Shown in pieces: positions 25,157-32,253 of a stretch of 64,000 nucleotides of DNA (position 1 is the first letter of the stretch; every line of letters begins with the position of its first letter). A program made the position numbers and the translations under genes. The notes beneath the pieces are model-generated. The model was not told the origin of the DNA and searched no databases. It worked only from the letters and a program-made list of their open reading frames with translations. Source of the stretch: Negativicutes bacterium (lineage in GTDB: Bacteria > Bacillota_C > Negativicutes > Sporomusales_B > JARLHX01). Location of the stretch: the NCBI GenBank assembly GCA_031292035.1, contig JARLHX010000022.1:61508-125507 (forward strand), read 5' to 3'.

Positions 25157-26128
25157 ATGATTGGTAAGTTGAACGCTGTGGTGATGAGAGGTATAGTGGT
25201 TGGTTTGCTTTTGCTGCTCAGCCTGAGCACTGTATCGGCAAAAGAACTGTTTGACCAGAATGAGGTCATGCTCTGGCCGAATGGAGCCCCTGGTTCGGAA
25301 GGCTTAATGATAACGGAAACAGTCATTGAGCGGAGCAAGGACCCGGCTATTAAAAACAGAGCACTCGTCAAAATAACCGATCCGAGTTTCATCCCGTTGC
25401 TTGCGGATAAAGATAAGGCGACTGGGGTTGCTGTGCTGATTTTTCCTGGTGGCGGGTATGATCATCTTACCTTTGACAAAGAGGGGTATGATATTGCCAA
25501 CTGGTTGAATTCAATCGGCGTTTCGGCATTTATCGTAAAATCCAGATTGCCTGTCGACGGGCACAAAAACAGCTATCTTGTTCCGCTGCAGGATGCGCAG
25601 CGAGCGATGCGTATCATTCGGAAAAATGCCGCCGACTGGGGAGTTGACCCCAATAAAATTGGCCTGATGGGTTTTTCCGCAGGCGGCCATTTGGCAGCGG
25701 TGCTAGGCACAACCTATTCGAAAAAGGTCTATGAAGCTGTTGATGACGCAGATAATGTAAGCTGCAAACCGAATTTCATGGTACTACTTTATCCGGCGAT
25801 ATCGACACAACGACAGGTGGGGCTTAGAACCAATCTGTTGGGGAAAAATCCGAGTCAGGAATTGATTAATGAGTTTTCGGCAGAATTGCATGTAGATTCT
25901 AATACTCCGACAACGCTGATTATCCAGGCTGATGACGATCCCCAAGTAACGACGCTAAATAGTACCGATTTCTATAATGCATTGAAAAACGCCAAGGTGA
26001 GTGCGGAGCTACATATCTTCAAGAAGGGTGGTCATGGGTTTGGCATCATTGATGCCAAAGGACCGATTGCGTCTTGGACAAAGATATGTGAAGAGTGGCT
26101 CATAGGCTCGGCTATTATTTCCAAGTAA
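25157..26128 (+). CDS. Exported alpha/beta-hydrolase (esterase, BD-FAE/acetyl-esterase type)
   Basis: The 323-residue protein begins with a signal peptide (hydrophobic core 'VVGLLLLLSLSTVSA'), so it acts outside the inner membrane. The catalytic core has the oxyanion loop 'FPGGGYDHL', the nucleophile elbow 'GFSAGGHLA' (Ser in G-x-S-x-G) and a C-terminal 'HIFKKGGHGFGI' with the catalytic His. The Asp lies in 'QADDDPQVT'. This resembles esterases that deacetylate xylan or pectin oligosaccharides or release feruloyl groups, and would fit nearby sugar-acid catabolism. The ATG at 25157 is preferred to the GTG at 25151 by spacing to GAGGGGTG. Confidence 0.8.
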   Translation: MIGKLNAVVMRGIVVGLLLLLSLSTVSAKELFDQNEVMLWPNGAPGSEGLMITETVIERSKDPAIKNRALVKITDPSFIPLLADKDKATGVAVLIFPGGGYDHLTFDKEGYDIANWLNSIGVSAFIVKSRLPVDGHKNSYLVPLQDAQRAMRIIRKNAADWGVDPNKIGLMGFSAGGHLAAVLGTTYSKKVYEAVDDADNVSCKPNFMVLLYPAISTQRQVGLRTNLLGKNPSQELINEFSAELHVDSNTPTTLIIQADDDPQVTTLNSTDFYNALKNAKVSAELHIFKKGGHGFGIIDAKGPIASWTKICEEWLIGSAIISK

Positions 26129-26190
26129 CCGGAGGCTACGGTCTGGACCATCGCCAGAAGCGCGGTATTAATTCCTTCTTTACCACTTAC

Positions 26191-26218
26191 AAGGGTTCGC
26201 GGCAACGCGGACTCTTTT
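26191..26218 (+). terminator. Rho-independent terminator of the esterase gene
   Basis: AAGGGTTCGCG pairs with CGCGGACTCTT through two G-T wobbles around a GCAA tetraloop, followed by TTTG. It lies 63 bp after the esterase stop and before the opposing acetyltransferase gene. Confidence 0.65.
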
Positions 26219-26298
26219 GTTATGTAAAAAGCTTCTGCTTGTCCCTTGCCAGAAAAAACTAAGGTTAAGATGCCAACCGCTAAAACACGAAACAAGAC

Positions 26299-27012
26299 TC
26301 ATTCGACCGGCGGGGCTTTTGAATCAGTCAGGTTTTGCGGCGGCAGGGGGTAATACATGGGAACACACCCTTTGTGAACAGGGGAATATAAGATTTTCAT
26401 GCTCTTGGAAAGCTTGCGGAAATTGAGTTTCTGATAAAAGGCAACAGCGTCCGGTATCGCAAACAAGGTAACGAGTTGCAAGCCAGTCCGCCTTTTTATG
26501 TGATATATCTGCTGAAACAGATGATCGAAAATGGATTGACCGATTCCCATATAGCGAAACCGATTGTCAACACATAATACTGCTATTTCAAGGGTGGGAC
26601 AAAGACTGAAGATGCTGTCTCCCATTGTTTTGATCGAGGAACATTTTGTGGCGCAAAAAGCCACTAGCTGATCAGTATCTTCGTCAAAGAAGAGGGTGGT
26701 ACGGGTGTTTCCCATTGCTTCATACTTAAAGGATTCTGTTTTCAAAAATTGTAATAGCGGGGTGTAGGCGGTTTCAAAGCTCATAATCTGATTATCATAT
26801 TGATGGGATAAGCATTTGGCTGTTAATAGAACCGAACGATGAAGAGCATCGATCCAAATTGGCGAACATGAGGATGGCAATGTTTTTGACAGGTTGGAAG
26901 CAGCAGGAGCAGCAGTGAAGAATCTTTGGGCGAGAGCACAATCAATGACTCCCCCAGGAACAATCGTCATATCGCAGATATCCTGACTGGTCGATAACCG
27001 GCTTCTTGACAC
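26299..27012 (-). CDS. GNAT-family N-acetyltransferase
   Basis: The 237-residue protein has an unusual N-terminal half (residues 1-100) without clear family features. A GNAT core follows: 'LVAFCATKCSSIK', 'LEIAVLCVDNRFRYMGIGQSIFDHLF' (shown here as the strand-4 and R-x-x-G-I-G acetyl-CoA loop) and 'FAIPDAVAFYQKLNFRKL'. It probably acetylates a small amine or protein. The GTG start at 27012 follows GGTGGTG. The gene lies alone between the esterase and a small Cys-rich protein gene and is on the opposite strand; substrate unknown. Confidence 0.75.
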   Translation of the reverse strand: MSRSRLSTSQDICDMTIVPGGVIDCALAQRFFTAAPAASNLSKTLPSSCSPIWIDALHRSVLLTAKCLSHQYDNQIMSFETAYTPLLQFLKTESFKYEAMGNTRTTLFFDEDTDQLVAFCATKCSSIKTMGDSIFSLCPTLEIAVLCVDNRFRYMGIGQSIFDHLFQQIYHIKRRTGLQLVTLFAIPDAVAFYQKLNFRKLSKSMKILYSPVHKGCVPMYYPLPPQNLTDSKAPPVE

Positions 27013-27163
27013 TAAATCACCACCAGATTAAAGTGGCAGGCTGATATATTATATGCGCAGAAAGATGATGGCGACATTATAAGAGGCTGATTGGGAAGAA
27101 ATGGGATGCCGGCAGGAGGAATTAAAAACTGAACAGGGAAGTATCAAGCAGGAGGTGTGAGCA

Positions 27164-27382
27164 ATGTTGGACAAACAATTTTTCGATGTTTCAACGTTCT
27201 GCAATCGAACCCAGCAAGAAGTCAAGGTTACGATGCGAAGAATTCATAACCGGTACCCCGACCTCTCGTTGGAAGGCCCGGTAGATTGTTCTAATATTGG
27301 TCAATGTCCTGTCCACGATTGTGTTACCATGCCTGGTGGCAGGGTTATCTACTGGGGGCGTCAAGCTGCCGCGGCGGATTGA
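27164..27382 (+). CDS. Small Cys-containing protein of unknown function
   Basis: The 72-residue product has four cysteines in two groups: Cys12 ('STFCNRTQQ') and a C-x5-C-x4-C pattern near residues 42-53 ('DCSNIGQCPVHDC'). Such spacing could bind zinc or an iron-sulfur cluster. The ribosome site AGGAGGTG lies 7 nt before the ATG, which supports a real gene. It is 52 bp upstream of the SDR gene and may be co-transcribed with it. I do not recognise the family. Confidence 0.5.
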   Translation: MLDKQFFDVSTFCNRTQQEVKVTMRRIHNRYPDLSLEGPVDCSNIGQCPVHDCVTMPGGRVIYWGRQAAAAD

Positions 27383-27434
27383 GGTTGGACGAATTGCCGC
27401 GATATCTTGATTGCAGGAAAGGAAGCAGCGCGAT

Positions 27435-28226
27435 ATGAGTAACGACTTATTTGATCTTAGCGGACAAGTGGCGATCATCACTGGAGCAAGCCGGGGGCTG
27501 GGTCAGTACTATGCCCGTGCCTTGGCAGGCGCAGGGGCCGATCTTGTCATTACCAGCCGGAAGGTGGACGCATTAAAGGCTATGGCTGCTGAAGTGGAAG
27601 CGATGGGCCGCAAGGTATTGCCGCTGGCCTTGGATGTCGGCGATTATGACAGCATCCAAAAGATGGTGGACGACGCCTTTGCTTATTATGGACGAATTGA
27701 CATTCTGGTTAATAATGCTGGCTGCAATATCCGCAAACCGGCAGTCGATGTAACCTGGGATGACTGGAATACTGTGCTGGATACCAATCTGCGGGGAAGC
27801 TTTTTTGTCGCCCAGGCGGCTGCCAAGAAGATGATTCCGGCGCAATACGGCAGAATTATCAATGTCGGATCGGTGACTACGGTGTTTGGCTATGCCGGCA
27901 TTACCCCTTACTGCGCCAGTCGCGGCGGAGTCAAACAAATGACCATGAGTCTGGCTGATGATCTGGGAAAAGACGGAATCACCGTAAATTGTCTTGCGCC
28001 AGGCTGGTTTAAGACAGAACAAAACAAGGTATTGTACGACAATAAAGAGTGGGTCGATTACATCTGTGATCGTATTCCGCTAAAGCGACCAGGACGGCCT
28101 GACGATCTTGACGGTGCCATTATCTTTCTTGCCTCTGAGTCCAGCCGGTATATTACCGGGCAGACAATTTTAGTGGATGGTGGTATTTCCACCGGGGCCA
28201 CAAAGGCAACGGTTGACAATCCTTGA
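27435..28226 (+). CDS. SDR-family dehydrogenase (gluconate 5-dehydrogenase-like)
   Basis: This 263-residue short-chain dehydrogenase has the NAD(P)-binding 'TGASRGLGQYYA' Rossmann motif, 'NNAG', the catalytic Ser of 'NVGSV', and Tyr/Ser/Arg in the 'TPYCASRGGVKQ' block. The usual Y-x-x-x-K motif reads Y-C-A-S-R here: Lys is replaced by Arg, which is unusual. C-terminal 'ILVDGGIS' fits the family. Such enzymes oxidise sugar acids, polyols or 2-keto-3-deoxy acids. The closest type is gluconate/keto-gluconate dehydrogenase. ATG at 27435 follows GGAAAGG. Its place downstream of a dehydratase/FAH operon makes it a candidate dehydrogenase for that pathway. Confidence 0.8.
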   Translation: MSNDLFDLSGQVAIITGASRGLGQYYARALAGAGADLVITSRKVDALKAMAAEVEAMGRKVLPLALDVGDYDSIQKMVDDAFAYYGRIDILVNNAGCNIRKPAVDVTWDDWNTVLDTNLRGSFFVAQAAAKKMIPAQYGRIINVGSVTTVFGYAGITPYCASRGGVKQMTMSLADDLGKDGITVNCLAPGWFKTEQNKVLYDNKEWVDYICDRIPLKRPGRPDDLDGAIIFLASESSRYITGQTILVDGGISTGATKATVDNP

Positions 28227-28244
28227 AAGAACATCAAGTAAAGA

Positions 28245-28272
28245 ACGGGACAGCGTAGGCTGTCCCGTTTTG
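28245..28272 (+). terminator. Rho-independent terminator of the SDR gene
   Basis: ACGGGACAGC pairs perfectly with GCTGTCCCGT around a GTAG loop, followed by TTTTG. Confidence 0.85.
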
Positions 28273-28380
28273 ATTTATCTTCAACCACATCGTCCCTCGA
28301 AAAAGTAAAGAAGTGACTCACCAATAGGATAGAGCAGTCGTATAGTAATGATTGAGTCAACGGGAATAGGGGGCGAGTGT

Positions 28381-28836
28381 ATGTCGTTTGATAATGTACC
28401 GCTTTTAATTATTCTGGTGCTTTCGGTACTCGGGAATAACCAATCGGTAGCTGTCGCTGCCAGCGTTATTTTAATCCTCAAACTCATCGGATTGGAAGCC
28501 TGGTTTCCGGTAATCGAAAGCAAAGGAATGAATGTGGGAATTACCATTCTGACCATTGCCATTCTGACACCGCTGGCAACCGGTAGAATTTCATTTCAAC
28601 ATATAATAGCAGCCTTCAAATCACCGATCGGGATTGTCGCTCTTGTCTCTGGCGTTTTTGTAGCCTGGGCCGCTGGGCGAGGTTTGCTTTTTATCAATTC
28701 ATCGCCTGAGATGGTCAGTTCGCTTGTCATGGGAACTGTGGTCGGAGTGTGCTTTTTACAAGGGGTGGCAATTGGGCCGCTCATTGCCGGTGGCCTGGTA
28801 TCGCTGGTTGTTGCCTTTGTAAATATAATCAGATGA
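28381..28836 (+). CDS. DUF441 family membrane protein
   Basis: This 151-residue protein with four to five transmembrane segments matches the UPF0756/DUF441 family in length and pattern: 'LLIILVLSVLGNNQSVAVAA', 'ESKGMNVGITILTIAILTPLA', 'GVFVAWAAGRGL' and 'GVCFLQGVAIGPLIAGG'. Function in the family is unknown; small membrane proteins of this type may be transporters or membrane-organising factors. The ATG at 28381 follows a weak GGGGGCG site. It is a single-gene unit with its own terminator at 28903. Confidence 0.85.
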   Translation: MSFDNVPLLIILVLSVLGNNQSVAVAASVILILKLIGLEAWFPVIESKGMNVGITILTIAILTPLATGRISFQHIIAAFKSPIGIVALVSGVFVAWAAGRGLLFINSSPEMVSSLVMGTVVGVCFLQGVAIGPLIAGGLVSLVVAFVNIIR

Positions 28837-28902
28837 TTCAATGGTACCTGAGACGCAATAGACCATAAGGGGAAGCAATCCCGGCTGGTTTTGAGAAAAG
28901 TA

Positions 28903-28927
28903 AGGCCAAGTAATGCTTGGCCTTTTT
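28903..28927 (+). terminator. Rho-independent terminator of the DUF441 gene
   Basis: AGGCCAAG pairs with CTTGGCCT around a TAATG loop, followed by TTTTC. It isolates the sigma-54 regulatory region downstream from read-through. Confidence 0.85.
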
Positions 28928-28943
28928 CTGCTGACTAACGCAA

Positions 28944-28996
28944 TGTTAGAGATAATGTTAAAAACTGTTAGAATAATTTATCACAAAATTCTAACA
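28944..28996 (+). promoter_or_regulatory. Candidate upstream activator sequence for the sigma-54 activator
   Basis: TGTTAGAAT (28966-28974) and ATTCTAACA (28988-28996) form a perfect 9-bp inverted repeat with 13 bp between the arms (22 bp centre to centre). Two more TGTTA half-sites lie at 28944 and 28956 in direct orientation. The block ends about 70 bp upstream of a sigma-54 promoter, a normal distance for an enhancer-binding protein site. The activator is probably the protein encoded at 32254. Confidence 0.6.
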
Positions 28997-29067
28997 AAAA
29001 TGGCGAGTGGCTTTTCCTCGTGTCCACTAACCATAGACTTTTCCCGCATGGTTGCTGGCAAGTCGGA

Positions 29068-29083
29068 TGGCACGACTCTTGCA
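29068..29083 (+). promoter_or_regulatory. Sigma-54 (-24/-12) promoter
   Basis: TGGCACGACTCTTGCA matches the consensus TGGCAC-N5-TTGCA, with the invariant GG at 29069-29070 and GC at 29081-29082 separated by exactly 10 bp. Transcription would begin near 29094, about 105 bp before the first gene of the cluster. Sigma-54 promoters need an AAA+ activator; one is encoded 3.2 kb downstream. Confidence 0.9.
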
Positions 29084-29198
29084 TTTATTTAGTGTAAGCA
29101 GATAGCAAGCGTTATCTTTAGGACATGGAAAAGGCGAGAGGAGGCTTCCAGACGGGAATGGACCTGAGATTCTAATTATGAACGGGGAGTGAAAAATA

Positions 29199-29579
29199 AT
29201 GAGACTCATGCATACCAGTCTGCCAGAATTTAAATTAAAAATGCAGGCTGCAGTCATCAAGCAATCCTCGAATAAAAATATCGAAATTAATGGATTGGAA
29301 AACCTGAAGTATGCGAAAATGCAGTCACTGCGTACCGGCCGGATCGAAGATTCGATTGCTGAGATCGGGGGTGAAAAGCGCACGCAAAAGGTGGAGGTTG
29401 TCGTCGTTCCCAGGGTTCCGGAAACGATGCATACCGTCATTGTCAAAGGTTTTGATGCTGATGGCAATCCTACTAAGGCAATCTTGGAGGTTATCAACAT
29501 TATTCACCCCACCGAAGAGGTCGAGTTGGAGGGGTTTACCGAGGTTGAAGACCGGCGACCGCTGCTTGGACGGCACTAA
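29199..29579 (+). CDS. Unassigned conserved-looking protein, first gene of sigma-54 cluster
   Basis: The 126-residue protein is acidic in its C-terminal half and has a central block 'TQKVEVVVVPRVPETMHTVI' (20 residues), then 'AILEVINIIHPTEEVELEGF'. I see no signal peptide, membrane segment or catalytic motif. It starts with ATG about 9 nt after GGGGAG. It lies 33 bp before the next gene and about 105 bp from the predicted sigma-54 start, so it is the first gene of the cluster. Family and function are unknown to me. Confidence 0.6.
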   Translation: MRLMHTSLPEFKLKMQAAVIKQSSNKNIEINGLENLKYAKMQSLRTGRIEDSIAEIGGEKRTQKVEVVVVPRVPETMHTVIVKGFDADGNPTKAILEVINIIHPTEEVELEGFTEVEDRRPLLGRH

Positions 29580-29611
29580 TCGGCCAGCCGTAATAAGGAA
29601 GGAGGTTCATC

Positions 29612-30634
29612 ATGGGTAAATTAGCTTTCCGGTATCTGGAACAAGGCGTTGGAGCCAAACATGGCGCTCCCATTCATATTGCTCTTGTTGATAAGAAGGC
29701 AATCGAGTCAGCCGGTGTGGCCGAAGACCAGGCGCTGGCCGCAATGGCGGCGACCCTTAACGGTCCTGTCGCCATCAATGTTTTTGATCTTGACGCGGTC
29801 ACTACTACCAGCGACGGCGTCATTGTCGAAGGGGCAATTATTACAATGGCGGCGGCTGACAGGGGAAAAATTCATCAGGAGTTCGGCGTTTTGCATATGG
29901 AAGAGATTGTAGTGGATGAGGAGTTGTTGGAAGAAGAACCCCATCTTCGGCCGCTGGCAAACATGTTTCCCGGCCGCCGGTTGTTTCGCGGTCCCGACCC
30001 GGCGAAGAAATTGATTCCCGTCCATAATGTGTGTATGACAGGAAAGGCGATAAACAACAATTCGGCGACAGAGATGATGAATGCGGTCACTATGGAAGAG
30101 ATGCTGTTTCCCATCCTCGGACAAATGCAGGTGATGCGCGGCGGAGATATTGTTTTTGGCGTTACCGGCGGGGTGATTTCGGTGGGCATCGGAATGACAG
30201 TGGCGGAAAAGTTTGGCAGAGTCTTTCCCCGCCGCCAGTTTTTCGCTGGCGAGACGGCTCATAATTGTGCAGAATACGCGCAAACCCTAAAGGCCAACAT
30301 TCCCTGTATCGTCGCTCCGAAAGAGATATTGGCCAAACACATTCTCGACGTGCTGGAGCAGGGGCTGATCCCAGGCCGGGATTTGGGTTGTTCGCCAGCT
30401 GTACTGCGCGTTGCCCACGCCCTGGGGGCCAAAATCGATCTTGAAAATATCACACCGCGCGCCTGGCTGGAATTGGAAAGCGTGGGTGTACTGAAACAGC
30501 AGTTTGGCGAACCGTCGCCACGTCTCAGCCGCGCAGAGATCCTTTCCCGGGCAGAGGAGATTATTCCCGGGGTGGTTCAGCCCCATCAGGTGAAGTCCAC
30601 AGAGTATTTTAACCAGGTTGAGATTGAAGTCTGA
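29612..30634 (+). CDS. Unassigned 340-residue protein of the sigma-54 cluster
   Basis: The strongest ribosome site of the cluster (GGAAGGAGG) precedes this gene. The protein is soluble, with alternating alpha/beta pattern. Conserved-looking blocks are 'MTGKAINNNSATEMMNAVTM', 'GDIVFGVTGGVISVGIGMTV' and 'GRVFPRRQFFAGETAHNCAE' (each cut at 20 residues), then 'KANIPCIVAPKEILAKHIL' and 'GRDLGCSPAVLRVAHALGAK'. Gly-rich turns and scattered Cys/His (Cys in 'HNVCMTG', 'HNCAE', 'IPCIV', 'GCSP') suggest a ligand- or metal-binding enzyme. I could not place it in a known family. It is likely the main enzyme of the cluster because of its size and central position. Confidence 0.6.
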   Translation: MGKLAFRYLEQGVGAKHGAPIHIALVDKKAIESAGVAEDQALAAMAATLNGPVAINVFDLDAVTTTSDGVIVEGAIITMAAADRGKIHQEFGVLHMEEIVVDEELLEEEPHLRPLANMFPGRRLFRGPDPAKKLIPVHNVCMTGKAINNNSATEMMNAVTMEEMLFPILGQMQVMRGGDIVFGVTGGVISVGIGMTVAEKFGRVFPRRQFFAGETAHNCAEYAQTLKANIPCIVAPKEILAKHILDVLEQGLIPGRDLGCSPAVLRVAHALGAKIDLENITPRAWLELESVGVLKQQFGEPSPRLSRAEILSRAEEIIPGVVQPHQVKSTEYFNQVEIEV

Positions 30635-30689
30635 GAATGGCGAACGACTCGCAAGTAGAAATGGCATTAGAGAAGGGGAGTCGGCGTTC

Positions 30690-31058
30690 TTGGACGACAA
30701 AATCATCGCCTATGTAGATAAAACGATTGTCAAAATTACCGGGATTACTGTCTGCGGCATAAAGCCGAACGAATTGGAGGTCGCGGTGGCGCAAAGGATC
30801 GGTTGCCCGGTCCGGGTGATCGGGGTAAGCAGCAGTCATATCCAGATGGATATCTATGGTTTAGAGCCGGAAGCCGTCATGCGGGATGAGGAAGGGATCA
30901 TCAAAGCCATATCGGTTATGCCGGGATTGACGGCGAGCGAAGTCGCCGGTATCGCGTCGGCGCAAAAAGCTCGCGAAGTATCGGCGGAGCAACTGGCAGG
31001 CAGGACCCGGGGCAGCTGCGGAAAAGAGAATTGGGTGGGAATGCAATGGAGAAAGTAG
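30690..31058 (+). CDS. Unassigned small protein of the sigma-54 cluster
   Basis: Starting at TTG 30690, 9 nt after AGAAGGGGAG, this gives 122 residues: 'DDKIIAYVDKTIVKITGI', 'GCPVRVIGVSSSHIQMDIYG' and 'AISVMPGLTASEVAGIA'. There is no membrane segment. An earlier in-frame start at 30618 overlaps the previous gene and lacks a site. The 3' end overlaps the next gene by 13 nt, suggesting translational coupling. No recognised domain; its charged N-terminus and short length fit a small structural or binding subunit. Confidence 0.55.
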   Translation: MDDKIIAYVDKTIVKITGITVCGIKPNELEVAVAQRIGCPVRVIGVSSSHIQMDIYGLEPEAVMRDEEGIIKAISVMPGLTASEVAGIASAQKAREVSAEQLAGRTRGSCGKENWVGMQWRK

Positions 31059-31573
31059 TGATCATTCCTACCGGCGACGAAATTTTGCAGGGGATTGTAC
31101 TTGATACCAATAGTCCTGCATTGATGGGAATAATCTTGGAAAAGTTCCCCAGCGCCAGGGTGGAACGGGCGACCCCTGTTCCTGACGATCCGGAGGCGAT
31201 AAAAACAGCGCTAAAGCAGCACTCGGATTATGATTTGATCATATTCATCGGCGGATCAGGCGGGGGAAAATGCCACGATCCTGATCTGGCGGAGGATATG
31301 ACCCACCCGACACTCGGGGCTTTGCTCAGTCCTAAGCTGGAGAAGAAGATTTACGGTTACAACGGCCATCTGTGGTCATGCCTCATGGTCGGTCGGTGGA
31401 ATGGTAAGGCGCTGGTCGCCAATGTGCCTGGTCCTTATGTGGAAGCAGTGGCGGCTGGAAAAGCCTTGATTGCGGCCATCGCCAAAGGCCGGGAACTGGA
31501 GGAAACCTCTGAGCGGATTGCCCAGGCGGTGCTGGCACAATACCCAAGTGGCAGCGGATTGCGATATATTTAG
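31046..31573 (+). CDS. MoaB/MogA-like (molybdopterin-binding fold) protein
   Basis: The 175-residue protein has the features of the MogA/MoaB/CinA N-terminal fold: 'VIIPTGDEILQGIVLDTNS' at the start, a central 'YDLIIFIGGSGGGKCHDPD' turn and 'ALVANVPGPYVEAVAAGKAL' near the end. MogA/MoaB enzymes adenylylate molybdopterin, but the signature G-x-G-x-x-x-D-x-T-x-x motif is altered (G-G-S-G-G-G-K-C-H-D), so a different substrate or function is likely. It begins with ATG after GGGTGGG and overlaps the previous gene by 13 nt. In a cluster without other molybdenum-cofactor genes its role is open. Confidence 0.6.
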   Translation: MEKVVIIPTGDEILQGIVLDTNSPALMGIILEKFPSARVERATPVPDDPEAIKTALKQHSDYDLIIFIGGSGGGKCHDPDLAEDMTHPTLGALLSPKLEKKIYGYNGHLWSCLMVGRWNGKALVANVPGPYVEAVAAGKALIAAIAKGRELEETSERIAQAVLAQYPSGSGLRYI

Positions 31574-31654
31574 TTTTCCAAAAGTTGGAGGATAAAGCGA
31601 GGTTGGCATGGAAACGGGATATGTTTGATCATTACCTTGCGAAAGAGTGGTAGA

Positions 31655-32251
31655 ATGCAAACTGTCCATATCGAAGAATTGTTCATGATCGGCGGACGTA
31701 CGCTGCAAAACTATCGGTTTATTGTTGCCGGCTTGGCCCCAGCCCTTTCGGCCAATATGGAGATTGCCAGCCTTGGCGCCGCTGTTGCCGCCCTTTCCAT
31801 CCCGGAGCACTGCGCACCTGACCGGCTTGATCTGCTGCTGGCAAAGACCCTCCGGCAATCAGCCGGAGTGATCCCGATCGCCGGGTGCACCATCGAAGTC
31901 CCTGACCTCGATGGTTTTTCAGGCGGTGTACTGGGAGAAACGGCGCAAGAGCCCCTGGATGCCGGGGGTGAGCTGGAAAAGCTGGCAGGCGGATGGACTC
32001 TGTTGACCTTTCCCGGCAGCCCAGGAATGGCTTGTGATACAGAGATTGCCCATATCCCCGATTCAGTCCGGACGGTGTGCACCCTCGGCAAGGCCGACGA
32101 CAAGGCCATTGTCAGTCTGGCGGCTTTTTCGCAAAGCGCCGGTGCGTCGCGGTCTATCGCCATTACCGATGGGAGCGGAGCTGGCGCATGCGGTGCGGCG
32201 CTCATCCGTAAGGGCTCGCAATTAAAGTTATGGCGTCTGAAAGAGGTGTGA
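31655..32251 (+). CDS. Unassigned protein of the sigma-54 cluster
   Basis: The 198-residue protein starts with 'MQTVHIEELFMIGGRTLQNY' and continues with 'GLAPALSANMEIASLGAAVA' and 'LAGGWTLLTFPGSPGMACDT'. It is soluble, Ala/Gly-rich, with one Cys pair region near residues 100-130. The 'HIEELFMIGGRTLQN' opening is vaguely like starts of accessory proteins in amino-acid reductase clusters, but the similarity is too weak to name. ATG at 31655 is weakly supported by a preceding GAAAGAGTGG; an alternative start is TTG at 31625. It ends 2 nt before the regulator start. Confidence 0.5.
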   Translation: MQTVHIEELFMIGGRTLQNYRFIVAGLAPALSANMEIASLGAAVAALSIPEHCAPDRLDLLLAKTLRQSAGVIPIAGCTIEVPDLDGFSGGVLGETAQEPLDAGGELEKLAGGWTLLTFPGSPGMACDTEIAHIPDSVRTVCTLGKADDKAIVSLAAFSQSAGASRSIAITDGSGAGACGAALIRKGSQLKLWRLKEV

Positions 32252-32253
32252 CC

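Noticed and set aside
29199..32251. Identification of the sigma-54 cluster as D-proline or glycine reductase
   Set aside because: The regulatory layout is similar, but none of the proteins shows PrdA, PrdB or Grd motifs, and no in-frame TGA (selenocysteine) context was found in the frames.
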